Of a stretch of 64,000 bases of DNA, positions 43,740 through 55,305 are shown piece after piece. The first letter of the stretch is position 1, and every line of letters begins with the position of its first letter. The notes below the pieces were generated by a model. It did no database searches. It was not told the DNA's origin and was given only the letters and a program-made list of their open reading frames with translations. The position numbers and the translations under genes are program-made. The DNA lies in NCBI GenBank assembly GCA_027475525.1, contig JAMWFC010000111.1:62001-126000 (forward strand), written 5' to 3'. This DNA is from Macrolepiota albuminosa. Taxonomy: Eukaryota > Basidiomycota > Agaricomycetes > Agaricales > Agaricaceae.

Positions 43740-44613
43740 TGTCACGACCCCTCCCCTCCGGGCCCACCCCGGGACACCCCCGGAACACCATCCGGGACCC
43801 TCCCTCCGACCCCACAGGACACGCCCCGCCATCACGACCGCCGACACCGCCATCAGCCGGAACACCCTCCGGGACCCTCCCTCCGACCCCACAGGACACG
43901 CCCCGCCATCACGACCGCCGACACCGCCATCAGCCGCCCCCAGCCCCGATCAACGATCGGATCACGCGACTCGCTCCAGACATCGCGCATCACGCATCAC
44001 GGCCCCATCCACGCCAATTGATCGCGCGCCCCACACGCGCGATCCCGGTATATAGCCCCTGCCGCTACTCAATGACCCCCGGAACCCATCCCAGACATCC
44101 CGGAACCCCGAGACCCGGCCCCGTAGTACTTATAGTGTAGCTCCCTGTTGTATTCGGTAGTCTTGATATTGCATACACTGTTACTTTGGATATTGCGTGC
44201 CCCTTGCTTGACTGGTACGCCTTGATTGGTACGCTTCGACTGGCACGCCTGAGTATTCACGTTTGGATATTGCGTGCCCCTTGCTTGACTGGTACGCCTT
44301 GATTGGTACGCTTCGACTGGCACGCCTGAGTATTCACGTGCTCTAAGTTTTGGTACGCACTTCACGACTCTTAATTTACTAACTTGGTCTCGTCTTAGAA
44401 CCTCCGGTTCACGACTCGACCCCCCCTCGCTCTCAGTTACCTCCAACCCAAAATCCCCGGACACTAGTCCCCTCTCCCGGGATTACCCCTGTCCTCGTCT
44501 TGAACCCCGGAGTCCTAGCTCCGGAGTTCCAGACACCCGAGTATTCGTAGGTCAAGTCTGCATCGTAAGGGCGTTGCTTTCCCAGAAAGCCCCCGACTCA
44601 GCGGAACCTGACA
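43740..44613 (+). repeat. 3' LTR of young Gypsy-A
   Basis: 874 bp against 797 bp for the 5' LTR. The excess is explained by two 77-bp duplications here (43781/43858 with one mismatch, and 44185/44262) against one in the 5' LTR. Ends GGAACCTGACA, then AAATA target copy. Confidence 0.95.
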
Positions 44614-44618
44614 AAATA

Positions 44619-45307
44619 CTCCTTCCATAAAGTGGACCCCGATGACAGACTCTCACATCACAAGGTCACAAGGTCTAATATGCCTATACATACAGACTGA
44701 TTGTGATGGAAGCCACCGTTTATCCATTGTAGCGGCGCACGTGTGTGCTAGTCCCCAACTCTTACATGTTTCTTTTTCTTTTATTGCTTTTTATTACTTG
44801 TATGTATGGACTCTTCTCTCCGGTCTTTATTTTCTTTATTACTTCATTATTATTGGTATATATAAGGCTTCATTGCATAGTTGTTCGAGTAATACAACAG
44901 TTTTTTCATGGTCGCATTCGCAGAAAAAATTTGTTTCAAGCCACATAAATCCATAGATTGAACAGGCTGAAGTCGTACTTACATTGATTGTACTAATTGC
45001 CAGAATTTTACCTATTGAAGCATTCTAGCTCACAACGAATAGTAATAAGTACCAAGTTGAACCACAGTGATTGATAGTGTTTGTCTCCAGTAGGTGTCCG
45101 TTGAGTGAGTACACGACAACATAGACTGATGGTACTAGTTTGTTATAGCAGAAGAAGCAATGAGGATATAGCATTTCCAGAGTTGTGCAGTAACATGACC
45201 TATGAGCAAGCTAGCGATAAGATAGTTTGAAATCAAAAATTTAAGAAAAGACAGGAAGGAAAGAAAGAGACGTATGTATTATGTATAATGATGATCATTC
45301 TATATGA
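44619..45307. other. Intergenic, no gene seen
   Basis: AT-rich DNA without family-like frames. It resumes the sequence context interrupted at 32988 by the Gypsy-A insertion. Confidence 0.5.
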
Positions 45308-45945
45308 TACAATAATAATAATAATAATAAAATCATTATATAATCATTTGTGTGGATGAACACTTATGTAATTGTTCATGGAGACAAACACTTACATAAT
45401 GGTTTGAAAACGAGAATGGTTAAAAAAACAATCGTATACTATGATGCATTGCGGAGGAGTCGAACCCGCCAGTTGTGCACAATATAGAATTAATCAATTT
45501 ATAAATATTTTACACTGAACTGAACTATAGCAGGATCTTACTACAAGAATATAGTGTACATAGAGATTGGTCAAAAGACAACATCACATATTATTAGATT
45601 GGAATATCGTTTTATTTTATTATGTGCGTGATCTAACCATTTCATATCATTGCATCACAATCCCATGGTCATATTGTCTTTTATTATCATCTATACTCAA
45701 GACTCACAGACAACACTAAGGTTCTTGTTGACTTTATTCTCAGCAGCTACTATTGTACACATGTGAGCACGTATCAGCTATGCCGTTCTTATCAGCGACG
45801 AATATAATGACATCCCAGAGTTCAAGAGGTATTGCCCATTTCATCCTTTGATTACAGTCACTACAGACACCTGTTTTCAAATATGATTATATATTGTTCA
45901 CACAAATGATTATATAATGATATTATTATCATTGTTGTATAATGT
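45308..45945. mobile_element. MITE-like element with AT-rich inverted repeats
   Basis: ATCATTATATAATCATTTGTGTG at about 45332-45354 is repeated in inverted form at about 45900-45922; imperfect (ATA)n sequence extends both arms. The about 640 bp between holds no coding region. A related arm occurs at 53548-53615. Target duplication not resolved. Confidence 0.5.
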
Positions 45946-45954
45946 AATACATAC

Positions 45955-46225
45955 TTGACTCTCTTAATATAAGAGTGAGAGAATAAGAGAATATAAGAGA
46001 ATTGTTTTTTTTTTCTCTTACAAGGTTGAACGGTTCGAGTTTCCCCTCAAATTTGCCTCAGATCATGTGATGTTTTAGAAGTTTCTATAAGATTCCTTAT
46101 TAGTGCTTGTATTGTCCCATTTACTTTTTTCAATTCAATCATTATTAAATATTCACAACTTCATACTTGTCTGTTTTATTACCATTATCTGCTACTGCTA
46201 TTCAGAAATTATTTTGTTATATTGG
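45955..46225 (+). repeat. Dispersed repeat shared with 32480-32790
   Basis: See the partner copy: the same ordered blocks in the same orientation, about 75-80% alike. Followed to 46870 by degenerate CTGT/TGTT-rich repeats without a gene. Confidence 0.6.
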
Positions 46226-46882
46226 TATGTTTTTGTTAAGACTAGTGCTTTAATCCTTTATAATGTAACTATTTTCTGCCACAGTATTGTCTTCCAGCCT
46301 ATTATAGATGTCGTCTTTATTCATTTCACGTCTGTCTATTGCAGTCATCTGTCCATTGTAGTGCTTGTCATCTGTTGCAGTACAATAATATGCCGTCTGT
46401 TTGCTGCTATTTTGCGCTGCTTGTTCAACTACTATTCCATATTGTGTGTTTCTTGCATTGCAGTGTTGTTTGTCCGTTGTCATTTTGTGACACCTGTTTG
46501 TTGCTGTTATATAATCACTTGTCCATTACTAGCACACGTCATCTGTTCATTTCTGTTCCAATGTTGTGTGTTTGCTACTTTCCTGTGCCACTTGTTCGTT
46601 ATGATTTCACCTGTCTGTGCTGTTTGTCTGTTGTTATTTTTTGTGCCATTTATATTTTGTATAGTATTGCTTTTTAAGTTTTAGTTATGTGAGTTTTGTC
46701 TACTTTTTTTTTTAATTTTGCTTTCTTTTTTTACTGATGCTGTTTTCTTAGTTTATGCTGTAGTATTTTTTATCTGATTATTTATATTAATTACTTGTGA
46801 AATCCCACTGAAATAGACGTGAACTCCCACTGAATTTTGTGTACTACCATTAAAATTATAAGTACTCTTACCTCATTACAGC

Positions 46883-47284
46883 ATGTTTCCCTTGATAAAA
46901 TTGCCATGTCATGCATTTAGAGTACTTGATGAAAAAGATTGCCCTCTGCTGCATATTGAGTTTTTACCTAAGAAATATCCAAAATATTATAATATTTTAT
47001 ACTTTCCAAATTTTTCTAGTTTTGATTCTTCAAATTCTGTAATTGAATGGTTGATTAATGTTTTTAAAGATGAAAATTCCACATCTTCCTACCTTGTCAC
47101 TTACACAACAGGAATATTTACTGTATGCAATCTTGGAGAGAGAACATTTATTACTTTGGATTGTTATGATATTTGTTCTTCTTTTTTTCATCTTCGCAAA
47201 TATTTTTCTTCATTTCGCACCTATCCTTGCAAATATTTTTCTTCATTTTGCACTTACTTGCACTATCAAAACCACCCCACATAG
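46883..47284 (+). pseudogene. Helitron-associated first open frame, unknown function
   Basis: It starts MFPLIKLPCHAFRVLDEKDC and encodes VIEWLINVFKDENSTSSYLV, then an aromatic, partly repeated segment. A 30-bp unit is duplicated (47200-47260). A closely related piece lies inverted at 8060-8478 inside Gypsy-A. No family recognised; it may be a Helitron N-terminal domain whose frame is lost at 47284, because the following frame (TTPHSCIILE) is shifted. Confidence 0.5.
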
Positions 47285-47565
47285 TTGTATTATACTCGAG
47301 ATCATTATCTTGTATCTTGAAATGAACTTTCCTGGAAAGACTAAAATCTGCATTTAATTCAGAATTAATTATGCCTGAATGTTGGGATAAGAAAGCTCTT
47401 GCTAGTACAATTTTGTCTCACTTCTTGGAATATAGGCAGAAATATCTTACTTTTACATCAAATCAAATAAATAAGCAGTTATCTTCTTTTTTTCCAAATT
47501 CTTCTTCTGAAATGCTCTCTAAACTTTTTTATAACATTGCTATTTAGTTATTTGATAAGAAAGTT

Positions 47566-48045
47566 TTGCACGCTTTACTAATCTCTGAAAATCCTTTGTT
47601 ATATTATAAAAATTGTCAAATACATAAGCCTGTATTGCATCAGTTGTTGGAAAATACTGAGAACAATAATAATGTGAGCTTGTTACCTTCACAAATATTT
47701 TCAAAAAAGTCATTGCATTCTATTTTAAAATGTATTCATCCTTCTCGCCATCCTTCTTTTGCAAAATTATATAGTGAAATGGTAAAAGCTATTATTGAAA
47801 GCTTTTGCTCTTGGTGTAAAGCATTAATGTCTTGCAACATATCAGATATTCATCAATATATTACTTGCTTATTACCAACCTATATTATATTTCCTTCTGA
47901 TTTTTATAAATCAGTGTGTTTGCTATTGGAAATTAAATATAGTACTAATGTATTTGTATATTTAACAACTTGTATAAAAGTTCGTAAGCAAAAGAAAAAA
48001 AAAAACATGAGCGAAATTTTCAAAAACAAGTTACAATCAGTATGA
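47566..48045 (+). pseudogene. Helitron ORF segment, unknown domain
   Basis: 159 codons starting MHALLISENPLLYYKNCQIH. It includes a helical SFAKLYSEMVKAIIESFCSW and ends in a Lys-rich run. It overlaps the next frame by a few bases (48042), consistent with one broken polyprotein. I recognise no named domain. Confidence 0.5.
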
Positions 48046-48648
48046 ATGTAAAACATCAAAGTGAAATTGTTTCTTCATGGCCAACTGTTCCTTCTGATAA
48101 TCTTATTATGAACTGTGCACATAAATATTGTAAAGCAACAGATTGGATTATTTCTTTTATTTGTGCTGTATATGCTCGTCAACGAGATAAGTCAATCATT
48201 CATTCCATATCAATTGATTCCAGTAGTGATTTTTATAATCTTAATTTATCTGTTCTAAAATTTTCCAATACTCGTTTTAATAATGATTTTATACATTTGC
48301 CTCAAAATTATGCTGAATTGATGTTAGATGTTCATGGTATTAAATCAAATCCAAATTTAATTCAAATTTGCAATGACTGTTATTTTGAATTGCAAAAGAA
48401 GCAGATTCTAAAATTTTCTTTAGCAAACAAGTTATATCGTGGAATATCCAAAAGATGCTGTTCTTCTAGGATTGAAGGATAGACTTTTACATGATATAGA
48501 ACTTTTTGTTGAAAAAACTTTTGAAGAAGAGACAGCTGGTTTATCAGATCATTCTGCATTAGAAATATGCAAATCTAACACAGATGATGAAGCTACTGTA
48601 CTTTTAAAACATATGGGCGTTTCAGATCCTGAAAGTGTGAAAATCTAA
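48042..48648 (+). pseudogene. Helitron N-terminal Cys-domain (DUF6570-like), frameshifted
   Basis: The frame 48042-48482 and the shifted frame 48439-48648 together encode ICNDCYFELQKKQILKFSLA and NKLYRG, then YPKDAVLLGLKDRLLHDIEL. A CX2C pair followed by a KF(A/S)LAN-(x)-LYRG-like stretch is characteristic of the domain preceding Rep in fungal Helitron helicases, where it is thought to bind nucleic acid. Frameshift near 48440-48450. Confidence 0.7.
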
Positions 48649-48657
48649 GATTTTTCT

Positions 48658-50260
48658 TTGACTGCATCAGCTTTGCGATCTCTTGTATCAAATAATAATA
48701 AATTTAATAATGAACAACCTGATCTTATAATATATAAAGGAAATAATAAAATTAATAAATATAATAACCTGGTTTTGTTTCCTGGTATGTTTCTAACCTT
48801 ATTTTCATATAGATGTGGTGGTTTTGATGATCTTAGTCGATCAACACCACTTAGTATGCAACTTCATATAAATTATCTTATAGATCTAGCAGATCATGCT
48901 TTTTATTATCATTATTCTTTTATATTTATAGCTTTAAATATAATGCAGTGCAGAACTGCCCATTTTTATACAAGTTTACATATAAAAAGCTCACAGTTTA
49001 AAGCTATTGCAGAAAAATTAACATCAATCTCTTCTGAAACTCTTTTTTCTATAGCAAATCAATTAGAAAAAGATTATAATTATCAATCACTTTCAGATGA
49101 CAAAAAACAAGTATTTACTCTTCTTAAAGAAGTTAATACTATTGCTTCTTATGTGCCTGGTTCCCAAGCATCAAAAATAAGATGTCAGAATGAAATTCAA
49201 AATTACTCAGAATATTTTGGAATGCCTATACTTTATTTTACTGCGAATCTGAATGCAATACATAGCCCTATTTTTCAACTTATGTATGGTGATACTCCTA
49301 TTAATCTTGATGATCAGTTTCCACTTATTGTTGATAGTACTACAAGAGCTTTGAGATTAGCAAAAGATTCTGTTGCTGCAGCTGACTTTTTTTATTTTTC
49401 TATTCAATGTATGTTTCAATATCTTTTTGGGTGGGATTTTGAAAAAGACAAAAGTTTTTTTCTACATAATTTTGTTCCTAAATCTAAATTTGATCCAAAT
49501 ACAAATTCTATTTATTTACTTTGTCAAGATCCTATTGTGAATTATTTTAATCCAATTATTCTTGTATATTGTTGCCATAATCATGATTTAAAGTGTATAT
49601 TATCTGAAAAAGGAGCTAAAGCAGCGATGTTTTATATTACAGACTATATTACAAAGTTAGATTTAAAAACTTATCAAATGTTATCTCTTCTATCTTGAGC
49701 AGTTCTTAACATAAAAGATACTATAGATTCTTCAAGTTCTAAAGCTAAATCTAAATTGCTTCTTCATAAATGTTTATCTCAATTAATTAAGCAACAACAA
49801 ATACATGCTCAACAAGCAGCTTAGTATATTTGGGGTCAAGGTGATAGCTTTTCTTCTCATAAAACAACACTAATGTTATCAAATCTTTTACTTTATTACG
49901 TTAAAACTTCTATAAATGCTATGAAAAATACAAATGAAAAAAATAAAGATTGTAGTAATGAAGAAAACAATATTGAACCTATATCATTAGAAATTAGTGT
50001 AGATATTAATGGAAATCTTTTAAAAGCAACTTAGATAGATGATTATATTTATCATGATCCAGACTTGTCTAATATCTGCTTTTATAGTTTTGTTCAGTAT
50101 TTTCAAAGAGAGCTTATAAGTACTTTAAAATATAAAGGTACTAATACTATACGATTAGGTGCATATAAACGCTGAAGACTGAAAAGTCCACATCCTTTAT
50201 GTGATACTTATAATTTAGTAGAGCATACTAATTTTGAGATGGTTCTAAGCTACTTATACC
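48658..50260 (+). pseudogene. Helitron Rep region lacking the HUH segment
   Basis: The frame 48658-49698 has TAHFYTSLHIKSSQFKAIAE, NEIQNYSEYFGMPILYFTAN and AIHSPIFQLMYGDTPINLDD, the part before HUH. It then passes at about 49440-49475 directly from QYLFGWDFEKDK to NFVPKSKFDPNTNSIYLLC. In the family, about 100 residues with the His-x-His motif and a Cys-rich patch come between. The later Y2-type motif FYITDYITKLDLKTYQMLS is present. TGA at 49696-49698, then TAG and TGA codons near 49820, 50033 and 50175, interrupt the rest. Without HUH the protein could not nick DNA, so the copy is not autonomous. Confidence 0.78.
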
Positions 50261-50315
50261 TTATTTAATTGGAACAAGTATTCCTCGATTTACTTATTCT
50301 GATTATAGTATTTTT

Positions 50316-50710
50316 ATGCTTGCTCATTTCAAACCTTTTAGTGATGTTGAACCTTTACTTCTTTTACATAAAAATCCTGATGATGTATTCAGTATGTATA
50401 ATTTTACTGAAATGTCTAGAAATATTATAAAAAATTGGGATGCTATTTATGAATGTGAGGATGAAAGAGATGCTGAGAGACTTCAAAAAAAAGAACAAGC
50501 TTTGAAAGAATCAAAAGTATTCACGGAACTAGCAGCTTCTTCAAATGATACTTTATTTATTCCAGAAAACTCAGGTCAAGTAGTTCAAAAAGATTTTCAA
50601 TTAAATCAAGAACTTCTTTAAATGATACTTTATTTATTTCAGAAAACTCAGGTCAAGTAGTTCAAAAAGATTTTCAATTAAATCAAGAACTTCTCAGACT
50701 TTAAGCAAGT
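50316..50710 (+). pseudogene. Helitron inter-domain segment with a 77-bp duplication
   Basis: 101 codons from 50316 (HFKPFSDVEPLLLLHKNPDD), the region linking Rep and helicase. A 77-bp unit is duplicated at 50543/50620 (one mismatch). Beyond it the frame ends. Confidence 0.65.
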
Positions 50711-51019
50711 GAATGGTTTTTAGTCAATGCAGAAGCTAATAAAAAAAATAGACACTTCTGTATTATTATATGTGGTAAATATTAGTAATTTAAAGATTTG
50801 GAAAAGAGAAGTCAAATTACAAGAAGAATCTTTAAAATCTCAACAAAGGAACATTCTAAATTCTTTAAATTAGACAGCAATTATCAATAATGCATCTGAA
50901 ACTGAATTAGTTTCTACTTTACCTAATATAAAATATTTATCTTCTGCTAATATATCATCAAATATACTTATACCTCAAACAAAAAGTTTAAATAATATTA
51001 ATAATTTACACTTTGAAAG

Positions 51020-52590
51020 CCGTAGCAATCTAATTGAGCGCATCATTTCAGAAGAAACTTTAAATGAAAAACAATCAATTGCATTTAAAATTATTTCTAA
51101 AGCTTTTTTCAAATATATCGATGATGAAGCAGCCGGCATAAATAATGTTTTATCACTAAATTATCAACCTTATTTGTGTCTTCATCTTTCAGGACCTGGT
51201 GATACTGGAAAGACTCATATTGTTAAAGCTGTACAAAGAGTTATAGAAATTTATCAATGCAAACAAAGATTGCGCTTTTTAGCACCAAGCAGTACTGCAG
51301 CTGCACTTATTGATGAATTAACTATCCATAAAGGTCTATCTATCAAAGTTCAGAAAAAGAATAAAGGAAAAGGTAATTGAATATCTGGTGATTCTAAAGA
51401 AGATTATTCTGTTATAATGACTGTTTCTGAAAAAAGTAATCTTTTTGAAGAATTTAAAAATGTTATAATGCTTCTTATTGATAAAGTATTTCTGCTTAGC
51501 TGTCATTTATTATCAGATGTAGATTGTTCTTTATGAATAGTAAAAGGTAATAATGAACCATTTAGTGGAATTTTGATCATTTTTTTAGGTGATTTTTATT
51601 AATATCTACCTATTGGAGGAACTCCTTTGTATAAACCTGTAACAAATTCTACTAATATGTCTTCTCAGCAATTATCAACTTGTCTTGATCAGTTAGTATG
51701 AAAATCAGTCACTGAAGTAGTAAACTTGGAAGAGCAACAGTGCATGAAAAAAAATCCTGAATATGCTGCAGCTGTTTTACGGTTGCAAAAGAGAAAATGC
51801 ACAAAGAAAGATATTGAGTTATTCAACAGTCGAATAATTAAATCTTTTGAAAATCCAGATAGATTAAAATGAGTTGTAATAATAAACAATATTCAACTGC
51901 AATAGTGCAAACTAACAATCTTCGTCAGGCTATAAATTTTCAAAAAGCAAAATCTATTGTTCAAGGTAACATTGATATTTGTGCTGCGAATAACACAGTT
52001 AAAAAAAAGCAATATCAGAACTTGCTAGATCTGAACTTTTAAAACTGAATGTTTCTAAGTTTGTTAGTGAAGGTGCTTTACCTGGTTTTCTTTCTTTATA
52101 TATAGGAATGCCTGTTGTTCTGCGCAATTGAAATCTATCTACTGAATTAGATATTACAAATGGTGCTCATGGAATATTGAAGAAATATGACATTGAAACT
52201 TGTTCATCTGGTTATACTTGTTGTACTAGTGCAATTATTGAATTTCTAAAAAGCAAAGTATCTCTTTCAAATCTATCTAATTAGTATTTTCCAATTGAAC
52301 CTCTATCCTGGAAATTTCAACATTTAGTATAATTAAATAAAAATAATGAAAAGCAAAAAATATCAATCATGCGCTATCAATTGCCTTTTCAACCTGCTTT
52401 TGCTATTACAGAACATGCTGCACAAGGAACAAGTCTTCCACATATTTTAGGTTGGTTACATCTTGGAGGTTTTGCTGCTTATGTAACAGCATCTAGAGCT
52501 ACTACTCATGAAGGTCTAGCTATAGTTCAAAAAGTCACTTTAAAAGATCTCAATTGAAAGTTGCCATCTGACTTAATTATTGAGACACAA
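51020..52590 (+). pseudogene. Helitron Pif1-type helicase, degraded
   Basis: Walker A near 51190 reads GPGDTGKTHIV, where GPGGTGKT/S is expected. A Walker B-like LLIDKVFLLS near 51475 has the DE replaced by DK. GDFY(stop)YLPIGGTPLY near 51590 is motif III, with TAG in place of a probable CAA/CAG. The 3' part encodes QPAFAITEHAAQGTSLPHIL and AAYVTASRATTHEGLAI (motifs V and VI, 52390-52530). Pif1-type helicases are the motor of Helitron rolling-circle movement. Both Walker changes are G to A. It stops at a gap at 52594. Confidence 0.85.
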
Positions 52591-52593
52591 AGG

Positions 52594-52693
52594 NNNNNNN
52601 NNNNNNNNNNNNNNNNNNNNNNNNNNNNNNNNNNNNNNNNNNNNNNNNNNNNNNNNNNNNNNNNNNNNNNNNNNNNNNNNNNNNNNNNNNNNN
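52594..52693. other. Assembly gap, 100 N
   Basis: Exactly 100 N, the usual placeholder for a gap of unknown size between scaffolded contigs. The helicase C-terminus is interrupted here. Confidence 1.
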
Positions 52694-53449
52694 ATGAAAC
52701 TTGCAACATTCTAAGTGATTTATTTGCAAAACATATTAGTTTAAGCTATAATATTGATGATATCTGCAATAAATTTCGCAAATATCTTTATTATGAAAAT
52801 CCAATAAAGTTTCCATTAATTGGACCTGCTTTAATAAGCACTACAGATATTGTTGACTTAATTTTTTTTGCTCCTAATATAGTTCAAAAAATGATTTATC
52901 ATATATTATGCCCTTTCTGCCAATTTCTTTTAGAAGCAACTATTGACTTGCATCACATAGGTCACTGTACAAGTTCTACCATATGGTCTAATTATGGAAT
53001 TCAAGGAGGCACTGAGGCAACCACTCAGCAATGATTAAATGCCTTTATTACAGCAGATGAAAGGCATGCTTCCATAGAAGCTACAACAATTATGAAAAAT
53101 AGACTAGCTAATTATTCACATGTATGTTCTGCTACTTCAAGTGAAAAAATACTTTATGCCCCAGCTCCTTTAATAATTCGACTTGATTTAGATTATATAG
53201 ATAGATTCACTACTAAAATAATTCTTATTGTATGCTTGCCAACTCAGACAGGTTTACAGCAATATAATATGCGAGCTATTATCTACCAAAAGTTATAATC
53301 ATTTTACAGCTCATCTTTTTGATAATAACTCTGTCTGGAGCTACGATAGAGCTGTTTACAATGGTAGTATTGTTAAGGAAAACAACTACATTAATTTGAA
53401 GATTTTTAATGGTAGACAGCAACATATTGTAATCTATGCAAAAATATAG
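52694..53449 (+). pseudogene. Helitron C-terminal region with peptidase-like segment
   Basis: After the gap, frames 52694-53034, 53092-53298 and 53228-53449 follow one another. The last encodes HFTAHLFDNNSVWSYDRAVY, then a short tail. A His near the start of a VWSYD-type strand resembles the ubiquitin-hydrolase or OTU-like cysteine-peptidase domains some fungal Helitrons carry, but the Cys half is not visible, so this call is weak. Frames are broken by stops. Confidence 0.45.
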
Positions 53450-53547
53450 TAGTATAAGCGCTACGAATATCTAAATTAAGTGGTTGCCACATAGTCTATG
53501 AAAGGCTAGTAATACACATTTCAGCCATCTATTTACCGTGTGTGCAA

Positions 53548-53615
53548 AGATAATAAAATAATTACATAATCGTTTGTTTGGATGAATGCTTATGTAATTG
53601 TTTGTTTGTCCATAA
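53548..53615. repeat. Arm related to the MITE at 45308-45945
   Basis: Shares AATTACATAATCGTTTGT and ATGAA-GCTTATGTAATTGTTT with the left arm of that MITE. A single arm only. Confidence 0.5.
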
Positions 53616-53638
53616 GGTAGCTTCTCTATAAACAACTA

Positions 53639-54443
53639 CAGTGTAGGAGCATTCCCTTGGACACAACTTTGTTTTTAATGAATCTTTGCGTCACTCATTC
53701 AAAAATTGAAATTTAAATTGCTTGGATGACTGTGTAATGTATTAAATAAGATGACTATGTACATTAATGACTGTAAATTTAGAGTAAAGTATATTATTGA
53801 AGAGGATCTTTTAGAAATATGGAAATATCACAAGTTTGGTTCCTTGGAACACATGTGACAGTGCGTGACAATAATCTAATCTTTGTTGTCTCCCTCATCA
53901 TCATCTGGAGAGCTCTCTTGACTATTAGCAGGTGCCTTTGGCTTTCATGGTCAGACTAGTTTCTTAGGCCAGTGTTTTTAGTGTGTCAGGTGGCCCAGAA
54001 AGTTGGCTCAAACATAAGAGAAAAATACATCAACACACGGTTGATCAACAAAGTTGTCACACTTGGTGCAACAATCAGAATATGCCCCATAATATGCCCC
54101 ATGGATTGCTCAAATTGGCTCTAATCCATGATATTTATAGATAAAAAATGCATTTTAAGATATTTTCTTACGAATCAAAATAATACAATCTTCATAATTC
54201 TAGTGAAAGTATGATAAAAGTAGAGAACAAAAAGTTGCCTATCAATCAGACGACATCATTTTCACAATTGTTTTGCAGATTTCTAACAACTGACTCATTT
54301 GCTGCCTCTCAAACTTGGATATGGTTTAGATAATGTATGTAGCATGATAGATACTAAAAATTGCAAAGAATGGTCACAATTCCAGGGAGCTATATAAGTT
54401 TGTCCCAAGGAACGGTCATGTCCAGAGGAACACTCCTACACTG
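53639..54443. mobile_element. Mariner-type MITE, 805 bp
   Basis: Left end CAGTGTAGGAGCATTCC at 53639 and right end complementary to CAGTGTAGGAGTGTTCC ending at 54443. TA flanks at 53637-53638 and 54444-54445. The ends begin CAGT, like the mariner at 685-3885, but differ beyond that. No coding region longer than 60 codons, so it would need a transposase from elsewhere. Confidence 0.8.
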
Positions 54444-54445
54444 TA

Positions 54446-55305
54446 TGCATCTGTGCCCTGAATTTTTGTAATTACATCAAAAGTTTCAGGAATCTCTGAA
54501 TTTGACACATAGTCTCTGGAGTTTATCATAAAATGCAGTGACCTCTGCATATAAGACATCTCTGACTTTCTATGATAAAATATAAGACTGTAAAAAGCTC
54601 AAGATACCGTTCACCTTGAACCGAAAGTGTTTACAAATCTATCTCTAGAGAGATGTCAGATTGTTGATCTATAAAAACAAAGACCATGATTAGTTATGAA
54701 GAGTGAAGTTTCCACGCTTTGTACTGTGGGCAGAATTTACAGAGATCCTTAGTGCATCTTTCAACTAAATGATCTTTTGCTTCTGATTTTATAGGGTGCT
54801 GACTTCAATGATTTGATAAATAAGATGAGCTTTATTTAATCTTCAAGATGATTAAAATTAGATTTTGGTTTGTAGATATAGTCAATGAGTTGCATGACCG
54901 TCAGTCATAGTGACTTGTCATCTCACACTGTGCTCACAGTGTTGAAAACTTAGTTCTTACTACACTATATGTCACATTCAAGTTTCTCTCCTAATGTCCC
55001 TATTACACAAGTTTCATACTACATTCTACTAATCTTACTTACTCAGTCTCTTGTAGTTAGCTTGAATCTCTCGGCCCCGTTCTCAGAAGTGGGTTTTTCT
55101 GATGTTTAATAACTTATTTTGAGGACTTAAGAAATTCTATTCTTACAACATTACGCTAGCATTCGCACTAAAAAAAATTATCGTATTATAATAGTATAAG
55201 TATAATAAAGCTCAAATATTGCTATTTTTATATCGAATTATGAGTTATGAACCTATAATTATCTGCAAGAAACGTACTTTGTAGGGCTGAAAATATTATT
55301 GCGGA
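54446..55305. other. Intergenic, no gene seen
   Basis: AT-rich DNA with short frames only. May include the 3' flank of the minus-strand gene downstream. Confidence 0.5.

Larger units (their letters stand above)
32989..44613 (+). mobile_element. Young full-length Ty3/Gypsy chromovirus (Gypsy-A)
   Basis: 11625 bp with LTRs TGTCACGACC...GGAACCTGACA at both ends and a perfect 5-bp target duplication AAATA (32984-32988 and 44614-44618). Internal order: gag, retropepsin 1, retropepsin 2, RT, RNase H, integrase, chromodomain, an antisense spliced gene, polypurine tract. This is the Ty3/Gypsy (integrase-last) order with the C-terminal chromodomain typical of chromoviruses. CpG is abundant, unlike the copy at 1-20819. 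Thirteen 77-bp tandem duplications interrupt LTRs and frames and are probably assembly artefacts. Without them it would be about 10.6 kb. Confidence 0.95.
46883..53449 (+). mobile_element. Decayed autonomous-type fungal Helitron
   Basis: In order: an open frame of unknown role, a cysteine-containing N-terminal domain, the Helitron Rep region, a linker, a Pif1-family helicase (with a 100-N gap), and a C-terminal peptidase-like piece. Codon use is extremely AT-rich compared with the rest of the window. Stops interrupt the frame often, and most can be explained by C to T or G to A changes. Helitron termini (5' TC, 3' hairpin and CTRR) were not located, so outer limits are those of the coding remains. 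Confidence 0.85.

Noticed and set aside
33305..44340. Reading the 77-bp pairs as regulatory iterons or minisatellites of the retrotransposon
   Set aside because: The same period occurs in unrelated mariner, Helitron and intergenic sequence, always as two copies, so an element-specific role is unlikely.
45440..45500. Possible tRNA gene on the minus strand (GGGTTCGACTCC-like T-arm)
   Set aside because: No box A, no acceptor stem and no anticodon arm can be drawn around it; the T-stem does not pair in 5 bp.
46250..46483. Small minus-strand ORF before the Helitron
   Set aside because: Composition follows the TGT/CTG repeats of the plus strand; no support for a protein.
46320..46680. Degenerate CTGT/TGTT-rich region as a CRISPR-like or satellite array
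   Set aside because: No constant repeat length or spacer structure; also a fungal context.
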